Assembly (NCBI GenBank): GCA_964650485.1
Contig: CAZYTX010000026.1
Span: 1-50,394 of the forward strand
DNA from: CAZYTX01 sp964650485
GTDB taxonomy: Bacteria > RBG-13-61-14 > DATKZS01
Length of the DNA: 50,394 nucleotides
Reading direction: 5' to 3'
Position 1 is the first letter of the stretch. Every line of letters begins with the position of its first letter. The position numbers and the translations under genes were made by a program. Of this stretch, positions 1 through 8,638 are shown in pieces. The notes under the pieces are model-generated. The model was not told the origin of the DNA. It worked only from the letters and a program-made list of their open reading frames with translations, and did no database searches.

Positions 1-903
1 AGATGCAAATGGCACCAAGTTTTTGCCATTTTCACATTGGCGCATTATTTGGGTTCATATATCACCCCTTGGTTTGTCCTGGTTCAGCGGGAAATGAGTG
101 CCCACTTTCTTTTTGGTGAGTGCATTGGCTGCGCTCACGCCCCTGCCTCGATCTCCTTCCTGTGCGTTATGCATTCATAGTGAATAATCGCGGTTTAGAC
201 ATTTGATCTACTCACTTCTTTATATTGATTGCTCATTCTTCCATCGGGAGGGGACCTTTGATCACCTGCTGGAGCGGCTTTTCGCACGGGGAGCGCGGGC
301 ATGATGGCAGCCGGCAGGCACTTGTCCATCCCGGAGGGCCCCGCTCCTGCACCAGGGAGCTGTACTGCCCGTTCTCTATCTCCTGTCCCATTTTCACCCC
401 CTTGCCCCTCCATTGCCAGCCTGGATATATTGCTTCATAGCATAAAGCTCACCGGCCTGTCAATGTCCAAGCCAAATGATTTTCCATTTTTCAAGGCAAG
501 CTTAGCACAGAACTTTATCAGCGGTTGACAATGGATGGTTCAAGTTCTAAATCTGGGCACACCATACATAATTCTCGCTCCTTTTGCCTCTGCTCTGATG
601 TTTTGGCGCCTGGCTTCAGGGGCGCATACCATTAGGGGTTTTTTAAAAAGGCTCTCGACCATGCCCAGCTTGTTGTTCCCTTCTTTTCAATATCATTTGT
701 CAACATATCAGATCAGGGCTAACATGTCAAGCCTTTCGGTGTTTGATTTTGAGTTTTTGGTTTTGGGTTTTGAGTATGCAAAAGCGGAAAGGACCTTGAT
801 TCGTGGCGCCGTAGCGTCGTTGCGTCTAAAAAGCCCTTGCCTTGCTCCCCACTTCTCGCTCCTTCCTTTGTTCTGCCTCGGACTTGGACTATAGTCATAT
901 CCC
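1..903. other. intergenic stretch, no gene recognised
   Basis: No frame in this stretch shows a protein family I recognise, and the open frames that exist have no ribosome binding site and poor composition. The DNA is more AT-rich than the genes around it. A low-complexity G/T stretch lies at about 743-777 (repeats of gtttt and gag units), similar in style to other intergenic repeats of this window. An isolated TTGACA hexamer sits at 525-530, but the hexamer 17 nt downstream (TAAATC) is a poor -10 box. Whether a small RNA is hidden here cannot be judged from the sequence alone. Confidence 0.5.
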
Positions 904-3303
904 ATGTCCGGCGCTTTGCACGCTTCAGACAGTGACGGTCGTTATGGCCGCGTGCTTCCGCACCTGGCCGCGGCTCTTTTACTGGCCCTGGTGGTTGCCG
1001 TTGCCTACGTGCCCCCGCTTCTCTCGGGCCGGGTGTATTACTCGCAGGACACCACGGACCTTAACTACGTGATGCTCCGCTCTCACGTTACGGACCTGAA
1101 GAACAATGGTTTCACTGCCTGGTGCGAGCAGGCGGCCAGCGGCTTCTTCCGTGCCTCTGACCCAACCTATGCCCTCTACTCGCCCCGGCTGCTCCTCTAC
1201 CTCGCGGTCCCCGGCTACGACGCACAGCTCGCCACCATCCTGGCCTATGCCTTGTGGGCCGGGCTCGGCGGCTACGTGCTGGGGTTTTCGCTTTTGCGCA
1301 ATCGCTCAGCCGGGCTGTTCATAGGGATAGCCTGGCCGCTGTGCGGCGTGGTAGCCAGCACGATCAGCAACATCCCCTACATGACCTCGGCCGCGTGGCT
1401 TCCCTGGTGCCTGGCCGCTTGGACCGGGCTGCGACGGCCTTCTGCCAGGTCGGCTGCCACGGGCTTTTGTCTCGCCATGGTGGCGGTGGAGGGTGACCTG
1501 TTCGGCATGGGCATCTTTGCCGCGGTGCTTGGCCTTTACTCTGCCCTGGCGCCGGCCTCGGGCTCCCGCAGGAAGGAGGCGCTTCCCTGGCTGGCCGCGG
1601 TGGTGCTCTCCGCTGGTCTCACCGCGGTCATCTGGATGCCGGCGTTGTCCTCGCTTTCCGGGTCCAGGCGCGCGGCAGGTCTTGCCGCCTGGGAGTCGCT
1701 CTCCTTTTCCATGCACCCGGCCAGGCTGCTGAACCTGTTCGCCCCCCGGTTCTTTGGCCAGCCGCACGAGAACAGCTTCTGGGCCGAGGGCATCACCAGC
1801 TCGATCATGGGCACCGGCCTTTGGTTCCAGACCGTCTACCTCGGCCTCCTGACCCCGCTCCTGTGGATAGCGGCGCTGGTGAAAAAAGGCCCCGGCAGGA
1901 GGAGTGCCGCGGTTTTCGCGCTTATGGCCGCGGTCTTCACTGTGTTGGCCTTTGGCAAGCACGCGCCGGTCATGCCCTGGCTCATGGATACGGTGCCGTA
2001 TCTGCACAGCTCCCGCTACCCGGCCAAGCTCTTTACCTATGCCTCGCTCTTCATTCTCTGCCCCGCGGCCGCGGGGCTTATAAGGACCCGTGATATCGCC
2101 AGGGATGCGGGGCCCGGGCTGCTGGTCATAGCGCCGGCGCTTTTGTATCTGTTGCCTCTCACCATAGCGCTGTCCCTGGCCGCGGACTCGATAGAGCAGA
2201 TTAAGCAGAGCAGCGGGGTCCCGGGGCTCTCCTTCATCCGCATCTACCAGGACCTTATAAGGCTTGTTATTTTCGCCGCGCTCCTGCCTTTTATCGCGTT
2301 TATCGCCGGGAGGCGGGCCTGGGCGAGGCGCCTGCTTCCCGGAGTCCTGCTTTTTTTCATGGCCGCTGACATGCTGACCGCACTGCCGGTGTTCTACATG
2401 AACCCGCGCTATGACCTCTTCCGGCCTTCCCACGTTGCCGGGCGCATAAAGGGGCACGGTCCCGGCAGGGTGACGGTCGCGGACGACATGTACGACCACC
2501 TCCGGGCCGGGCCCAGGGGTTCTCTGCTTTATAACTGGGGAGTATTGGAGGGGGTTGACTATGCATTGGGCAAGGCCGCGGCCCTGCCGTCCATGCTTTA
2601 CGACTTGAACAAGAAGGAGGCTCTTTTAAACCACGGGGCCGCGGTGCTCCGGATGACCGCGACCAGGTATCTGGTGGCACTGGCCCGACCAAGAAGTGAG
2701 TGGGTTACAAAGCTCTTAGAGCGGGGCCTTATAAAAGAGCTTGAGAGGTTCCCTGATATGAACCTGGTGCTTTACGAGAGCACGGGCGAGGGCGATAGAG
2801 TTTTTGTTACACGCCGGGTGCGGACCGCGGACTCCGCGGAGCATGCCTTCAACTTGGCCCTCGGTCTCGATGTTCTGGACAGCCACACGGTATTCATAAG
2901 CACCGACTTTGCGATAAGGAACGGAAAGCCCGTAAAGCCTCGGGCTCTTCCCGGTGCCGGGCGGCCCCCCGAAGAACCGGCGGACAGGGTCATCTCCATA
3001 GAGCGGCCTCACGGGGACCGGCTGACAATTGAGCTCGAGATATCCTCGGCCGGCTGGCTGGTGGTTCGCGAGTACCCGGGCAAGGGGTGGAGGGCGTTTA
3101 TTGATGGAGAAGAAGCCCTCATTTACATAGCGGACGGCATAGGCAGGGCCGTGTTCCTGGACAGGGGCAGGCACAGGGTGGAGTTTAAGTTCGAGCCGCG
3201 GTCATTGAAAGCGGGCGCGGTCGTGTCAGCGGCCTTTGCCGTCGTGGCCCTCTGTGTCGCAGTGATCTCTTATTCCGGGCGGAGGGGCGGACGCTCGCGC
3301 TGA
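904..3303 (+). CDS. YfhO-type polytopic membrane protein
   Basis: A 799-residue integral membrane protein. The N-terminus has a hydrophobic helix (about residues 19-41), followed by a short motif G-R-V-Y-Y-S-Q-D-T-T-D near residues 42-52; many further hydrophobic segments follow to about residue 490. A soluble domain of about 270 residues comes next, then one last helix (about 767-787) and a basic tail, GRRGGRSR. This layout fits the bacterial YfhO family, whose members are linked to glycosylation of cell-surface polymers in Firmicutes; the substrate here is unknown. No glycosyltransferase is adjacent. The start has no good ribosome binding site, so translation could begin a little downstream. 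Family call is fairly sure, function is not. Confidence 0.75.
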   Translation: MSGALHASDSDGRYGRVLPHLAAALLLALVVAVAYVPPLLSGRVYYSQDTTDLNYVMLRSHVTDLKNNGFTAWCEQAASGFFRASDPTYALYSPRLLLYLAVPGYDAQLATILAYALWAGLGGYVLGFSLLRNRSAGLFIGIAWPLCGVVASTISNIPYMTSAAWLPWCLAAWTGLRRPSARSAATGFCLAMVAVEGDLFGMGIFAAVLGLYSALAPASGSRRKEALPWLAAVVLSAGLTAVIWMPALSSLSGSRRAAGLAAWESLSFSMHPARLLNLFAPRFFGQPHENSFWAEGITSSIMGTGLWFQTVYLGLLTPLLWIAALVKKGPGRRSAAVFALMAAVFTVLAFGKHAPVMPWLMDTVPYLHSSRYPAKLFTYASLFILCPAAAGLIRTRDIARDAGPGLLVIAPALLYLLPLTIALSLAADSIEQIKQSSGVPGLSFIRIYQDLIRLVIFAALLPFIAFIAGRRAWARRLLPGVLLFFMAADMLTALPVFYMNPRYDLFRPSHVAGRIKGHGPGRVTVADDMYDHLRAGPRGSLLYNWGVLEGVDYALGKAAALPSMLYDLNKKEALLNHGAAVLRMTATRYLVALARPRSEWVTKLLERGLIKELERFPDMNLVLYESTGEGDRVFVTRRVRTADSAEHAFNLALGLDVLDSHTVFISTDFAIRNGKPVKPRALPGAGRPPEEPADRVISIERPHGDRLTIELEISSAGWLVVREYPGKGWRAFIDGEEALIYIADGIGRAVFLDRGRHRVEFKFEPRSLKAGAVVSAAFAVVALCVAVISYSGRRGGRSR

Positions 3304-3415
3304 GCGCTTTCTTGTCGTATAACTCAGAGGTGAATATCCGAGGTGCCTTGTATTTTTTATATGGGGTTCACCGGACGGTTACTTTTTTATGGCTCATGCC
3401 AGGAGGGAGGAAGAG

Positions 3416-4003
3416 ATGAAAAACAGCGTTGCTTTTTCGGTTCCATCGCGTGTTTTATCGGCCGTGGCATACTTTTTAGCTCTGGCGCCCATGCTTTGCG
3501 GGGCGAGCGCATGCTCCGGGAGGACCGGGCCCGGACTGGAGGTGGTGGACCGCGTGGACATCGAGCGTTACATGGGCAAGTGGTACTCGATCGCCAGCAT
3601 CCCCCAGGTCTTCACCAAACCATGCGCGGGCGGCACCACGGCCTTCTACACCCTGCTCGATAACGGCCTTGTCAAGGTGGAGAACGCCTGCTACAAGAGC
3701 GACGGTTCGGTCTCGGGTGTAGAAGGACGGGCATGGGTGGTTGACAAGGAGACCAACGCCAGGCTCAAGGTATCCTTCATTCCCTTCATACGCATTGATT
3801 TCCTGGCCGGGGACTACTGGATCATAGACCTCGGTCCCGACTACGAGTACGCGGTGGTCGGCCACCCCGAGCGCAAGTACGGCTGGATCCTGAGCCGCAC
3901 CAAGGAGCTTCCCCAAGAGGTGCTCGACGGCATCGTGGAGCGGCTTGAGGACCAGGGCTACGACTTTTCCGACTTCAAGATGGTTGACCAGGAGAGTTAC
4001 TGA
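3416..4003 (+). CDS. blc: lipocalin family lipoprotein (Blc-like)
   Basis: 195 residues. The start at 3416 is chosen because a strong AGGAGGGAGG Shine-Dalgarno lies just before it; an in-frame ATG at 3389 lacks one. An N-terminal hydrophobic leader ends in A-S-A-C, so Cys33 could be lipidated, although the lipobox is weak at -3. The lipocalin signature GKWYSIASIP sits at residues 54-63, and the C-terminal motif YGWILSRTKELP is typical of bacterial Blc. Blc proteins are outer-membrane lipocalins that bind lysophospholipids or fatty acids. The gene follows the YfhO-like gene in the same direction with a gap of about 110 nt. Confidence 0.88.
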   Translation: MKNSVAFSVPSRVLSAVAYFLALAPMLCGASACSGRTGPGLEVVDRVDIERYMGKWYSIASIPQVFTKPCAGGTTAFYTLLDNGLVKVENACYKSDGSVSGVEGRAWVVDKETNARLKVSFIPFIRIDFLAGDYWIIDLGPDYEYAVVGHPERKYGWILSRTKELPQEVLDGIVERLEDQGYDFSDFKMVDQESY

Positions 4004-4083
4004 ACGCTATGATAGGCCGTGACAATGAAAGGCCCGGGCGCACCGTGCGTCCCGGCTGGTAAACCCGCAAAGGAGGGACACTG

Positions 4084-4251
4084 ATGAGACGACGTCTTTT
4101 CATGGAGCTGTCCGCGGCCGGGGGCGCCGGCACGGTGCTGACCGCCATGGGTCTGCCCGCTCGCGCTCGCGAGCTGTTGCTGAAAGACCTGCAGGAGCTC
4201 GATACTCTGGAGTACTTCGAGAGGAACGCCGCGGGCGAGCAGTTCGGTTAA
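4084..4251 (+). CDS. 55-residue peptide with twin-arginine leader
   Basis: A short open frame with a very good Shine-Dalgarno (AAAGGAGGGACACTG before the ATG). It encodes M-RRR-LFMEL followed by an Ala/Gly-rich hydrophobic run (about residues 10-24) that ends at P-A-R-A, a plausible Tat signal peptide with a cleavage site. Only about 28 acidic residues follow (LLLKDLQELDTLEYFERN and onwards). It is either a real exported micro-protein or the 5' stump of a Tat substrate gene; the clean stop codon and good start favour the first. No family recognised. It follows the lipocalin gene by 80 nt and may share its transcript. Confidence 0.55.
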   Translation: MRRRLFMELSAAGGAGTVLTAMGLPARARELLLKDLQELDTLEYFERNAAGEQFG

Positions 4252-4390
4252 CGCCCGCAGGCTGCTGGCAGGCTTCGGGGTCACCGTATAAAAGAGGCTG
4301 CCAAGACGCCGGGCAAAGACTCGAAGCTCGCAAAGCGGTTTTTCGACTCCCCTTCCTTGAAGGTGAAAACTCAAATAGTGAAACCCCACC

Positions 4391-5305
4391 TCAGTAGATG
4401 TACACCATTGTGCCTTCGTCAATCATCTTCACCAGTTGCCTCAAGTCCTTGTTGTTCATCCTCACGCACCCGTGCGAGTACTTGCCCGGCCTGATCCTTC
4501 CGCTGCGGGTGCCGTGTATATAGTAGCCCTCGCCGATGGAGACCTTGTAGGGGCCGAGCACGCCCGGGACCGCCCTGTCCTCCATGGTTATCTCCTCGGG
4601 TATCTCCAGGCCCCTCTCCAGCCACACCCAGTTGGGCTTGTACCACACCGGGTCCTCGACAATATACTCCACCTGGCGCACCCCCTTGGGTGTGCTGAAA
4701 TCTTTTATCCTGCCGGTTGAGCCCAGCCTCCTCCTGCCCTTGCCGCTGACCATGGGATAGGCGTACAGGGTCTGAGAGCCCAGCCTCACCATCAGTGTGT
4801 CCGTCTCCAGGTCCAGCTCCACGTATATGACTTCGGATTCCACCGAGCGGCGCAGGTAGCGGCTCAGCATCAAAAGCCGGAAGTTCTCCTGCTCGCACCT
4901 TATAAGCTCCTGCTCGTACCCGGCGACCTCCTCCTGGTGAAGGTTCTCCATGATGCGGATCACGTAGTCCTGGGCAATGGTCACCCTGGAGTCATCCCGG
5001 TTGTTCTCCACGAACCGCCTGAACTCGGACAGGGCCTCGCCGGTCTGGCCAAGCTTGAAGTAGCACTGCCCGGTCCTGAACTGAGCCATGTTGGCGAGAC
5101 CGGAGAGCGGGTGGTCCTCCATTATCTTCTGATAGAGCTTCTTGGCTTCTTCGTAGTCGCCGGATTGGAAATGGTCTTCTGCGGAAGAAAAGAACTTTTG
5201 GGCAGGATCTTGAGTCCCCAGGTTCTCATCCTGCTTGGGGCAGGAAGCCGCGGTCAAAGCCAGGACCAAAAAGCACGTTAAAAGCCCGGCCATCCCCTTT
5301 TTCAT
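4391..5305 (-). CDS. TPR plus L,D-transpeptidase (YkuD) lipoprotein
   Basis: 304 residues from the ATG at 5305, chosen because a hydrophobic lipoprotein leader begins there (MKKGMAGLLT, Cys22 after A-A-S) and an AAGGAG lies upstream; longer frames have no signal. Residues about 30-110 form TPR-like repeats of the BamD/YbgF kind (DHFQSGDYEEAKKLY). The C-terminal half is a YkuD domain with the catalytic HGT (His264) and SHGCVR (His278, Cys280, Arg282) motifs intact. YkuD enzymes make 3-3 peptidoglycan cross-links or attach proteins to peptidoglycan in the periplasm. The TPR part may recruit a partner. Faces the upstream genes; about 130 nt separates it from the next gene on its strand. Confidence 0.9.
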   Translation of the reverse strand: MKKGMAGLLTCFLVLALTAASCPKQDENLGTQDPAQKFFSSAEDHFQSGDYEEAKKLYQKIMEDHPLSGLANMAQFRTGQCYFKLGQTGEALSEFRRFVENNRDDSRVTIAQDYVIRIMENLHQEEVAGYEQELIRCEQENFRLLMLSRYLRRSVESEVIYVELDLETDTLMVRLGSQTLYAYPMVSGKGRRRLGSTGRIKDFSTPKGVRQVEYIVEDPVWYKPNWVWLERGLEIPEEITMEDRAVPGVLGPYKVSIGEGYYIHGTRSGRIRPGKYSHGCVRMNNKDLRQLVKMIDEGTMVYIY

Positions 5306-5437
5306 CCTCTCGCAACTCCTTCTTGGAACACGGCTTATAAACGCCCGGTCTTGTCCTGATTCCAAGGCTATATATTAAAGCCGGGCAGCCCCGTTGTCAA
5401 AGGGGCGCCGGGATTTCGGGCCCTTGGCGCGCCGGGC

Positions 5438-6607
5438 TCAGGGCTTTTTCTTTGCGGCTATTATCTTGCACCCGTACTTTGCCGAGGCCGTGCCGATGAT
5501 GAGCCTGCCCTGGTAGACCGCGGTGCTGCGGACCCCGTAGTAGTATGGGTTCCCGAAGGCGTTGTCGTTCTCGACTGTCCAGTCGAGCCCGTCCGGGCTG
5601 GAGTAGAGCATGAACTTGCCGCTGGGTATGCTGATCCCTTTGTGGAAGTAGGTGCCGGCGTAGAGCCTGCCCTCGTACTCCACTAGCTGCCAGAGGTATG
5701 CGTTATGCCGGTTTGTATGGCCCTTTGCCAGCACCCGCTCAAAGCTTTTGCCGTCCTCGGACACGTAGAGGTCGAACCCGCGGAAGAAGTCCATGGTGCC
5801 AAGGAAGAGTCTGTCTTTGAACACGTACACCTTCATGCCCGCGGTGTTGGTCCACTTTGAAAGGCCGCCCTCAAAGAGCCTCTCAAAGTGCACGCCATCC
5901 GCGGTGCGATAGGCTTGCATGCCGGCCGCGTTCAGGGTGCCGGTGTAGAGGCGCCCCTTGAACTCGGCGAAGTCCGACATCCACCAGTTGCCCTTGTCCA
6001 TGATCCCGTTGTCCGCGACCTTTTCCCAGTGCTCTCCGTCCTCTGTCCTCCACAACTGGGCGCCCTGCTTCCTGTTCTCGGTGCCCACGTACAAATGCCC
6101 CTTGAAAAATCCCATGCCCCTGCCCGAGGTGTTGTTCTTGTCTCCGAAGCCGCCCTTTATCACCGCCTCCCAAAGGTCCCCGTCGCAGGTGCGCCACACC
6201 TCCATGCCCTGGTCGTGGTTCGCGGTCACAGCCCACAGGCACTCCTCTCCTGCAACCATCTTGCGCACGCCAATGTTCATGTGGCTGTCGAGCCCCGAGT
6301 CAACCACCCGGGTCCACTCCTCGCCGTCGTAGCGCCAGACCTCGGCGCCGTTGCTGGCCCGCTTGCCGGTGGTGGCGGTGAAGAAGCGGATCATGCCGGG
6401 CATGCGCTTTATGTTCAGGGTGCCGACGTAGAGCTTGTCTCTGAACACCGCCATTGAAAAGGCGTACTTGTTGTCCCTTGCGCCGAACCCGTCCTGGTTC
6501 AACTGGGTGACCTCGTGCAGGGTCTCGGTCTCCCGTACATCCAGCGCAAACACGGAAGCGCATAAAAAAAGCGCTGCCGCAAAAACGAAAACCTTGGAAA
6601 TTCTCAT
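5438..6607 (-). CDS. exported beta-propeller repeat protein
   Basis: 389 residues; the ATG at 6607 is preceded by AAAGGAGG and opens a clean signal peptide (MRISKVFVFAAALFLCASVFA). The rest is built of about six to seven repeats of the form LYVGT-x-G-A-x-LWR-x-DG-x-W-x-x-V (for example LYVGTENRKQGAQLWRTEDG), the pattern of exported BNR/Kelch-like propellers. There is no enzymatic motif, so a binding role is more likely than catalysis. It lies 16 nt downstream of the LarA-like gene and is probably co-transcribed with it. Function unknown. Confidence 0.75.
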   Translation of the reverse strand: MRISKVFVFAAALFLCASVFALDVRETETLHEVTQLNQDGFGARDNKYAFSMAVFRDKLYVGTLNIKRMPGMIRFFTATTGKRASNGAEVWRYDGEEWTRVVDSGLDSHMNIGVRKMVAGEECLWAVTANHDQGMEVWRTCDGDLWEAVIKGGFGDKNNTSGRGMGFFKGHLYVGTENRKQGAQLWRTEDGEHWEKVADNGIMDKGNWWMSDFAEFKGRLYTGTLNAAGMQAYRTADGVHFERLFEGGLSKWTNTAGMKVYVFKDRLFLGTMDFFRGFDLYVSEDGKSFERVLAKGHTNRHNAYLWQLVEYEGRLYAGTYFHKGISIPSGKFMLYSSPDGLDWTVENDNAFGNPYYYGVRSTAVYQGRLIIGTASAKYGCKIIAAKKKP

Positions 6608-6623
6608 CAGAACATCCTCCTTT

Positions 6624-7490
6624 TTATTCTCCTCTTTCTTCAATGTTCCCTTCGGGGTCGATATCCCACTCAATCGGTCCATGGATGACCTCCGCGTTTT
6701 GCGCAAGCTCGCTTTTAAGGGCCTCGGACACCAGAAGCTCCTCAAGGTGCAGGGTGTCTCTTATGCGGGCCAGCTTCAGGGTCTTGGTCTCGGGATGGCC
6801 GCAGGTTTTTATTGCGGCCATTATGGCCTCCCGGTCTGAAGGGAAAGCCAGCGGAACCCGGACGCGCTCCAGGAAGGTGGAAGCTAAAGCGTTTTTCCTT
6901 GAGAGCCCGGGGACCATCTTTGGCACCAGCCCGGAAAGGGCCCCTGCGCCGCACGAGTGCAGAGCGGATGCGCCCGCTTCCATGCCCAGCCCCACGGCCA
7001 GCATCTTTGCAAGCCCGCTCTCGTATTTGCCGCTGTAGCTGGTGTGCGGCTTCACCCTGTTTACCACCATTATCCCGTCAGCCTCCAGCGCGGCCCTGGA
7101 CACGTGAACAGGGACGCCCTCGGCATTTCCTGCTATCTCAGTCTCACCGTCGGCCCGCACTGGCGCATTGATTGACTCCTGTGTAATACCGAGCTCTTCC
7201 AGCACCTGGACTCTTCCCTGCTCGGCGCCGCCCCCGTGCGAGCCCATGGCAGCTACGATGAACGGCTCTGCCCCCTGCCCGCGCAGCCACTCGACCGCGG
7301 CCCCGAGCACCTGGTCAATTCTGTCAATGCCCCGGCTCCCCGCGGTCAGGGCCACTTTCATGCCCGGCTTTACAAGGGCCTTGATACCGGGCGCATTCAG
7401 GGCGTCGCGCACCCGGGAGCGCACGTCCTCTATCCTTTCGGTGTCAAGCGCCTGTCTTGCCCTGAACATGGGCGGGAGCTTTGAGTCCAT
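6624..7490 (-). CDS. LarA-like (lactate racemase N-terminal domain) protein
   Basis: 288 residues from the ATG at 7490. The N-terminal half matches the lactate racemase LarA/DUF2088 fold: AAMGSHGGGAEQGR (Ser84, His85) and VNRVKPHTSYSGKYESGLAK (Lys147, His149) are visible. LarA carries a nickel-pincer cofactor and is about 420-430 residues; this protein is shorter, and no cofactor genes (larB, larC, larE) lie in the window. It may be a different racemase or epimerase, or have lost the cofactor. No clear Shine-Dalgarno; a TATAAT-like sequence (TATATAAT) lies just upstream of the start on this strand. First gene of a pair with the exported propeller. Confidence 0.7.
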   Translation of the reverse strand: MDSKLPPMFRARQALDTERIEDVRSRVRDALNAPGIKALVKPGMKVALTAGSRGIDRIDQVLGAAVEWLRGQGAEPFIVAAMGSHGGGAEQGRVQVLEELGITQESINAPVRADGETEIAGNAEGVPVHVSRAALEADGIMVVNRVKPHTSYSGKYESGLAKMLAVGLGMEAGASALHSCGAGALSGLVPKMVPGLSRKNALASTFLERVRVPLAFPSDREAIMAAIKTCGHPETKTLKLARIRDTLHLEELLVSEALKSELAQNAEVIHGPIEWDIDPEGNIEERGE

Positions 7491-7517
7491 GCGCTTATTA
7501 TATATCACGAGCTTTTC

Positions 7518-7546
7518 TTGACTTGAAGCCGGGGCAGGGCTATAGT
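7518..7546 (+). promoter_or_regulatory. sigma70-type promoter of the zapB/zapA/6S block
   Basis: A -35 box TTGACT (7518-7523) and a -10 box TATAGT (7541-7546) are separated by exactly 17 nt. The predicted transcription start, about 7 nt downstream, falls at about 7553, only some three bases before the ATG at 7556, so the first message may be leaderless or nearly so. Start site is inferred, boxes are seen. Confidence 0.75.
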
Positions 7547-7555
7547 CAAATACAG

Positions 7556-7846
7556 ATGGAAGATAAGCTGAGAGCGGTCCTTGATAAGTTCGCCGAGCTG
7601 GAGCGCCGTGTGAGGAAGCTTGCAGCGGAGAACCGGGCCTTGAAGGACGAGGCCGCTTCCCTGCGGGAGAGCCTCTCCGAGGCCGGGGAAGAGAAGGACA
7701 GGCTCTCGGAGACGCTTTCGCGAGAGCGGTCCTTGCGACGAGAGGCCCGGGACCGTGTTGACGGATTGATTGAAAGGCTCGAGAGCATGGGAAGCGGACA
7801 AGAAGAGACGGCTGACAGACAGGAGCAGGGATTCAATGGACTCTGA
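7556..7846 (+). CDS. short coiled-coil protein (ZapB-like)
   Basis: 96 residues, almost entirely predicted coiled coil (ELERRVRKLAAENRALKDE, then SLRESLSEAGEEKDRL) with a polar tail. Proteins of this size and look directly before zapA are commonly annotated as ZapB, which bundles with ZapA and FtsZ at the division ring. The match rests on composition and neighbourhood, not on a catalytic motif. The ATG at 7556 is chosen because the promoter just upstream excludes the longer frame. No Shine-Dalgarno is seen, consistent with a leaderless message. Its end overlaps the zapA start by 11 nt. Confidence 0.65.
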   Translation: MEDKLRAVLDKFAELERRVRKLAAENRALKDEAASLRESLSEAGEEKDRLSETLSRERSLRREARDRVDGLIERLESMGSGQEETADRQEQGFNGL

Positions 7847-8105
7847 AAAAGACGTGGAGATTTTCGGACAGCACTACCGCATAAAGGGGGACGACCCCGA
7901 GCGGATAGAAAAGGTGGCCGGGCACGTGGACCAGGTGATGTCGAGCCTTCTGGGCTCGCCCGGCCAGGGTCTTAGCACCAGGGGAGCGGTATTGACCGCC
8001 CTTAACATAGCGGACGAGTGGTTCAAGCAAAAGGACGAGGTGGAAAAAACCGTATTCGAGCTCAGTGAAAGGATGGACGAGCTTTTGAGCTTGTTGCCGG
8101 AGTAA
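7836..8105 (+). CDS. zapA: cell division protein ZapA
   Basis: 89 residues. The start at 7836 follows AGGAGCAGGG and overlaps the upstream gene. The N-terminal domain (VEIFGQHYRIKGDDPERIEKVA) and the C-terminal helix (VLTALNIADEWFKQKDEVE) match ZapA, the cytoplasmic protein that stabilises FtsZ protofilaments. Length is close to the family norm (about 100). It lies directly before the 6S RNA and the 5-formyl-THF cyclo-ligase gene, a classical arrangement in proteobacteria. Confidence 0.88.
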   Translation: MDSEKDVEIFGQHYRIKGDDPERIEKVAGHVDQVMSSLLGSPGQGLSTRGAVLTALNIADEWFKQKDEVEKTVFELSERMDELLSLLPE

Positions 8106-8112
8106 TGGAGGT

Positions 8113-8308
8113 TCATCCCCTGCGCTGTGCGTGATTGGACGGCGAACTTTTCGAACCGATATCTTTGTGAAAGGGAGCTGTCCCTTGTCGTGGTGAGCGC
8201 CTGGAGAGCATACCGTCTCGCCCAGGAGCCTGAAGCGGCAACACGGCGCCCACCTGGTGAGACCCGGGTTTGAAAGAAGCCTTTCACACGGCAGCGGCGG
8301 GGGGTGAT
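8113..8308 (+). ncRNA. ssrS: 6S RNA
   Basis: Position is diagnostic: immediately after zapA and before the 5-formyl-THF cyclo-ligase gene. The ends form a long closing stem: CCCCTGC-GCTG at 8117-8127 pairs with CAGC-G-GCGGGGG near 8292-8303 (one bulged G), and the stem continues inward with CGTG against CACG. Total length of about 190 nt fits 6S RNA, which mimics an open promoter and sequesters the sigma70 holoenzyme in stationary phase. Internal pairs are visible (AAGGGAGCTGTCCCTT, 8169-8184). Exact ends are estimated; a covariance search (Rfam RF00013) would settle them. Confidence 0.8.
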
Positions 8309-8524
8309 CTTGAAAAGCGGTGCGGGAGAGGACGGAAGCTATTTTTCGTGGTGAGCGGCAAAAGCCTGGCGGATACAAGAATGAAAAATATGTTTGGGGT
8401 AGTAAATAGATGCAGGGAGCAGCAAAAGGCGGTAACACCTGCTTCCGAGTCATTGAATATGTCGGTTAAACGGACGCCAGAGTTACAAGGCAAAAAAGCG
8501 ATGCCTTGCCCCGCTCTCGAAGAC

Positions 8525-8586
8525 GATTGATCTATCAATCTTCTCGCTGATCCATCCTCTCCGGGCCAAAAGGACCAGGGGTCCTT
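8525..8586. promoter_or_regulatory. palindrome and hairpin upstream of 5-FCL
   Basis: Two inverted repeats lie between the 6S RNA and the cyclo-ligase gene. GATTGAT-CT-ATCAATC (8525-8540) is a perfect 16-nt palindrome of operator type. AAGGACC-AGG-GGTCCTT (8570-8586) is a perfect 7-bp hairpin with no T-run, so it is not a classical terminator. Both may mark processing or regulation of the 6S - cyclo-ligase transcript. The rest of 8309-8638 shows no gene. Confidence 0.4.
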
Positions 8587-8638
8587 GAAAAACGGCCTTC
8601 CGGCAGCCAAGGGCTTTTCCATATGAGAAGGTGCACGA

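Noticed and set aside
535..894. 119-codon frame in the first intergenic stretch
   Set aside because: No ribosome site and low-complexity F/L-rich sequence with no family.
1306..2499. long antisense open frame inside the YfhO-like gene
   Set aside because: Arg/Gly/Pro-rich shadow of a high-GC gene; no family, no ribosome site.
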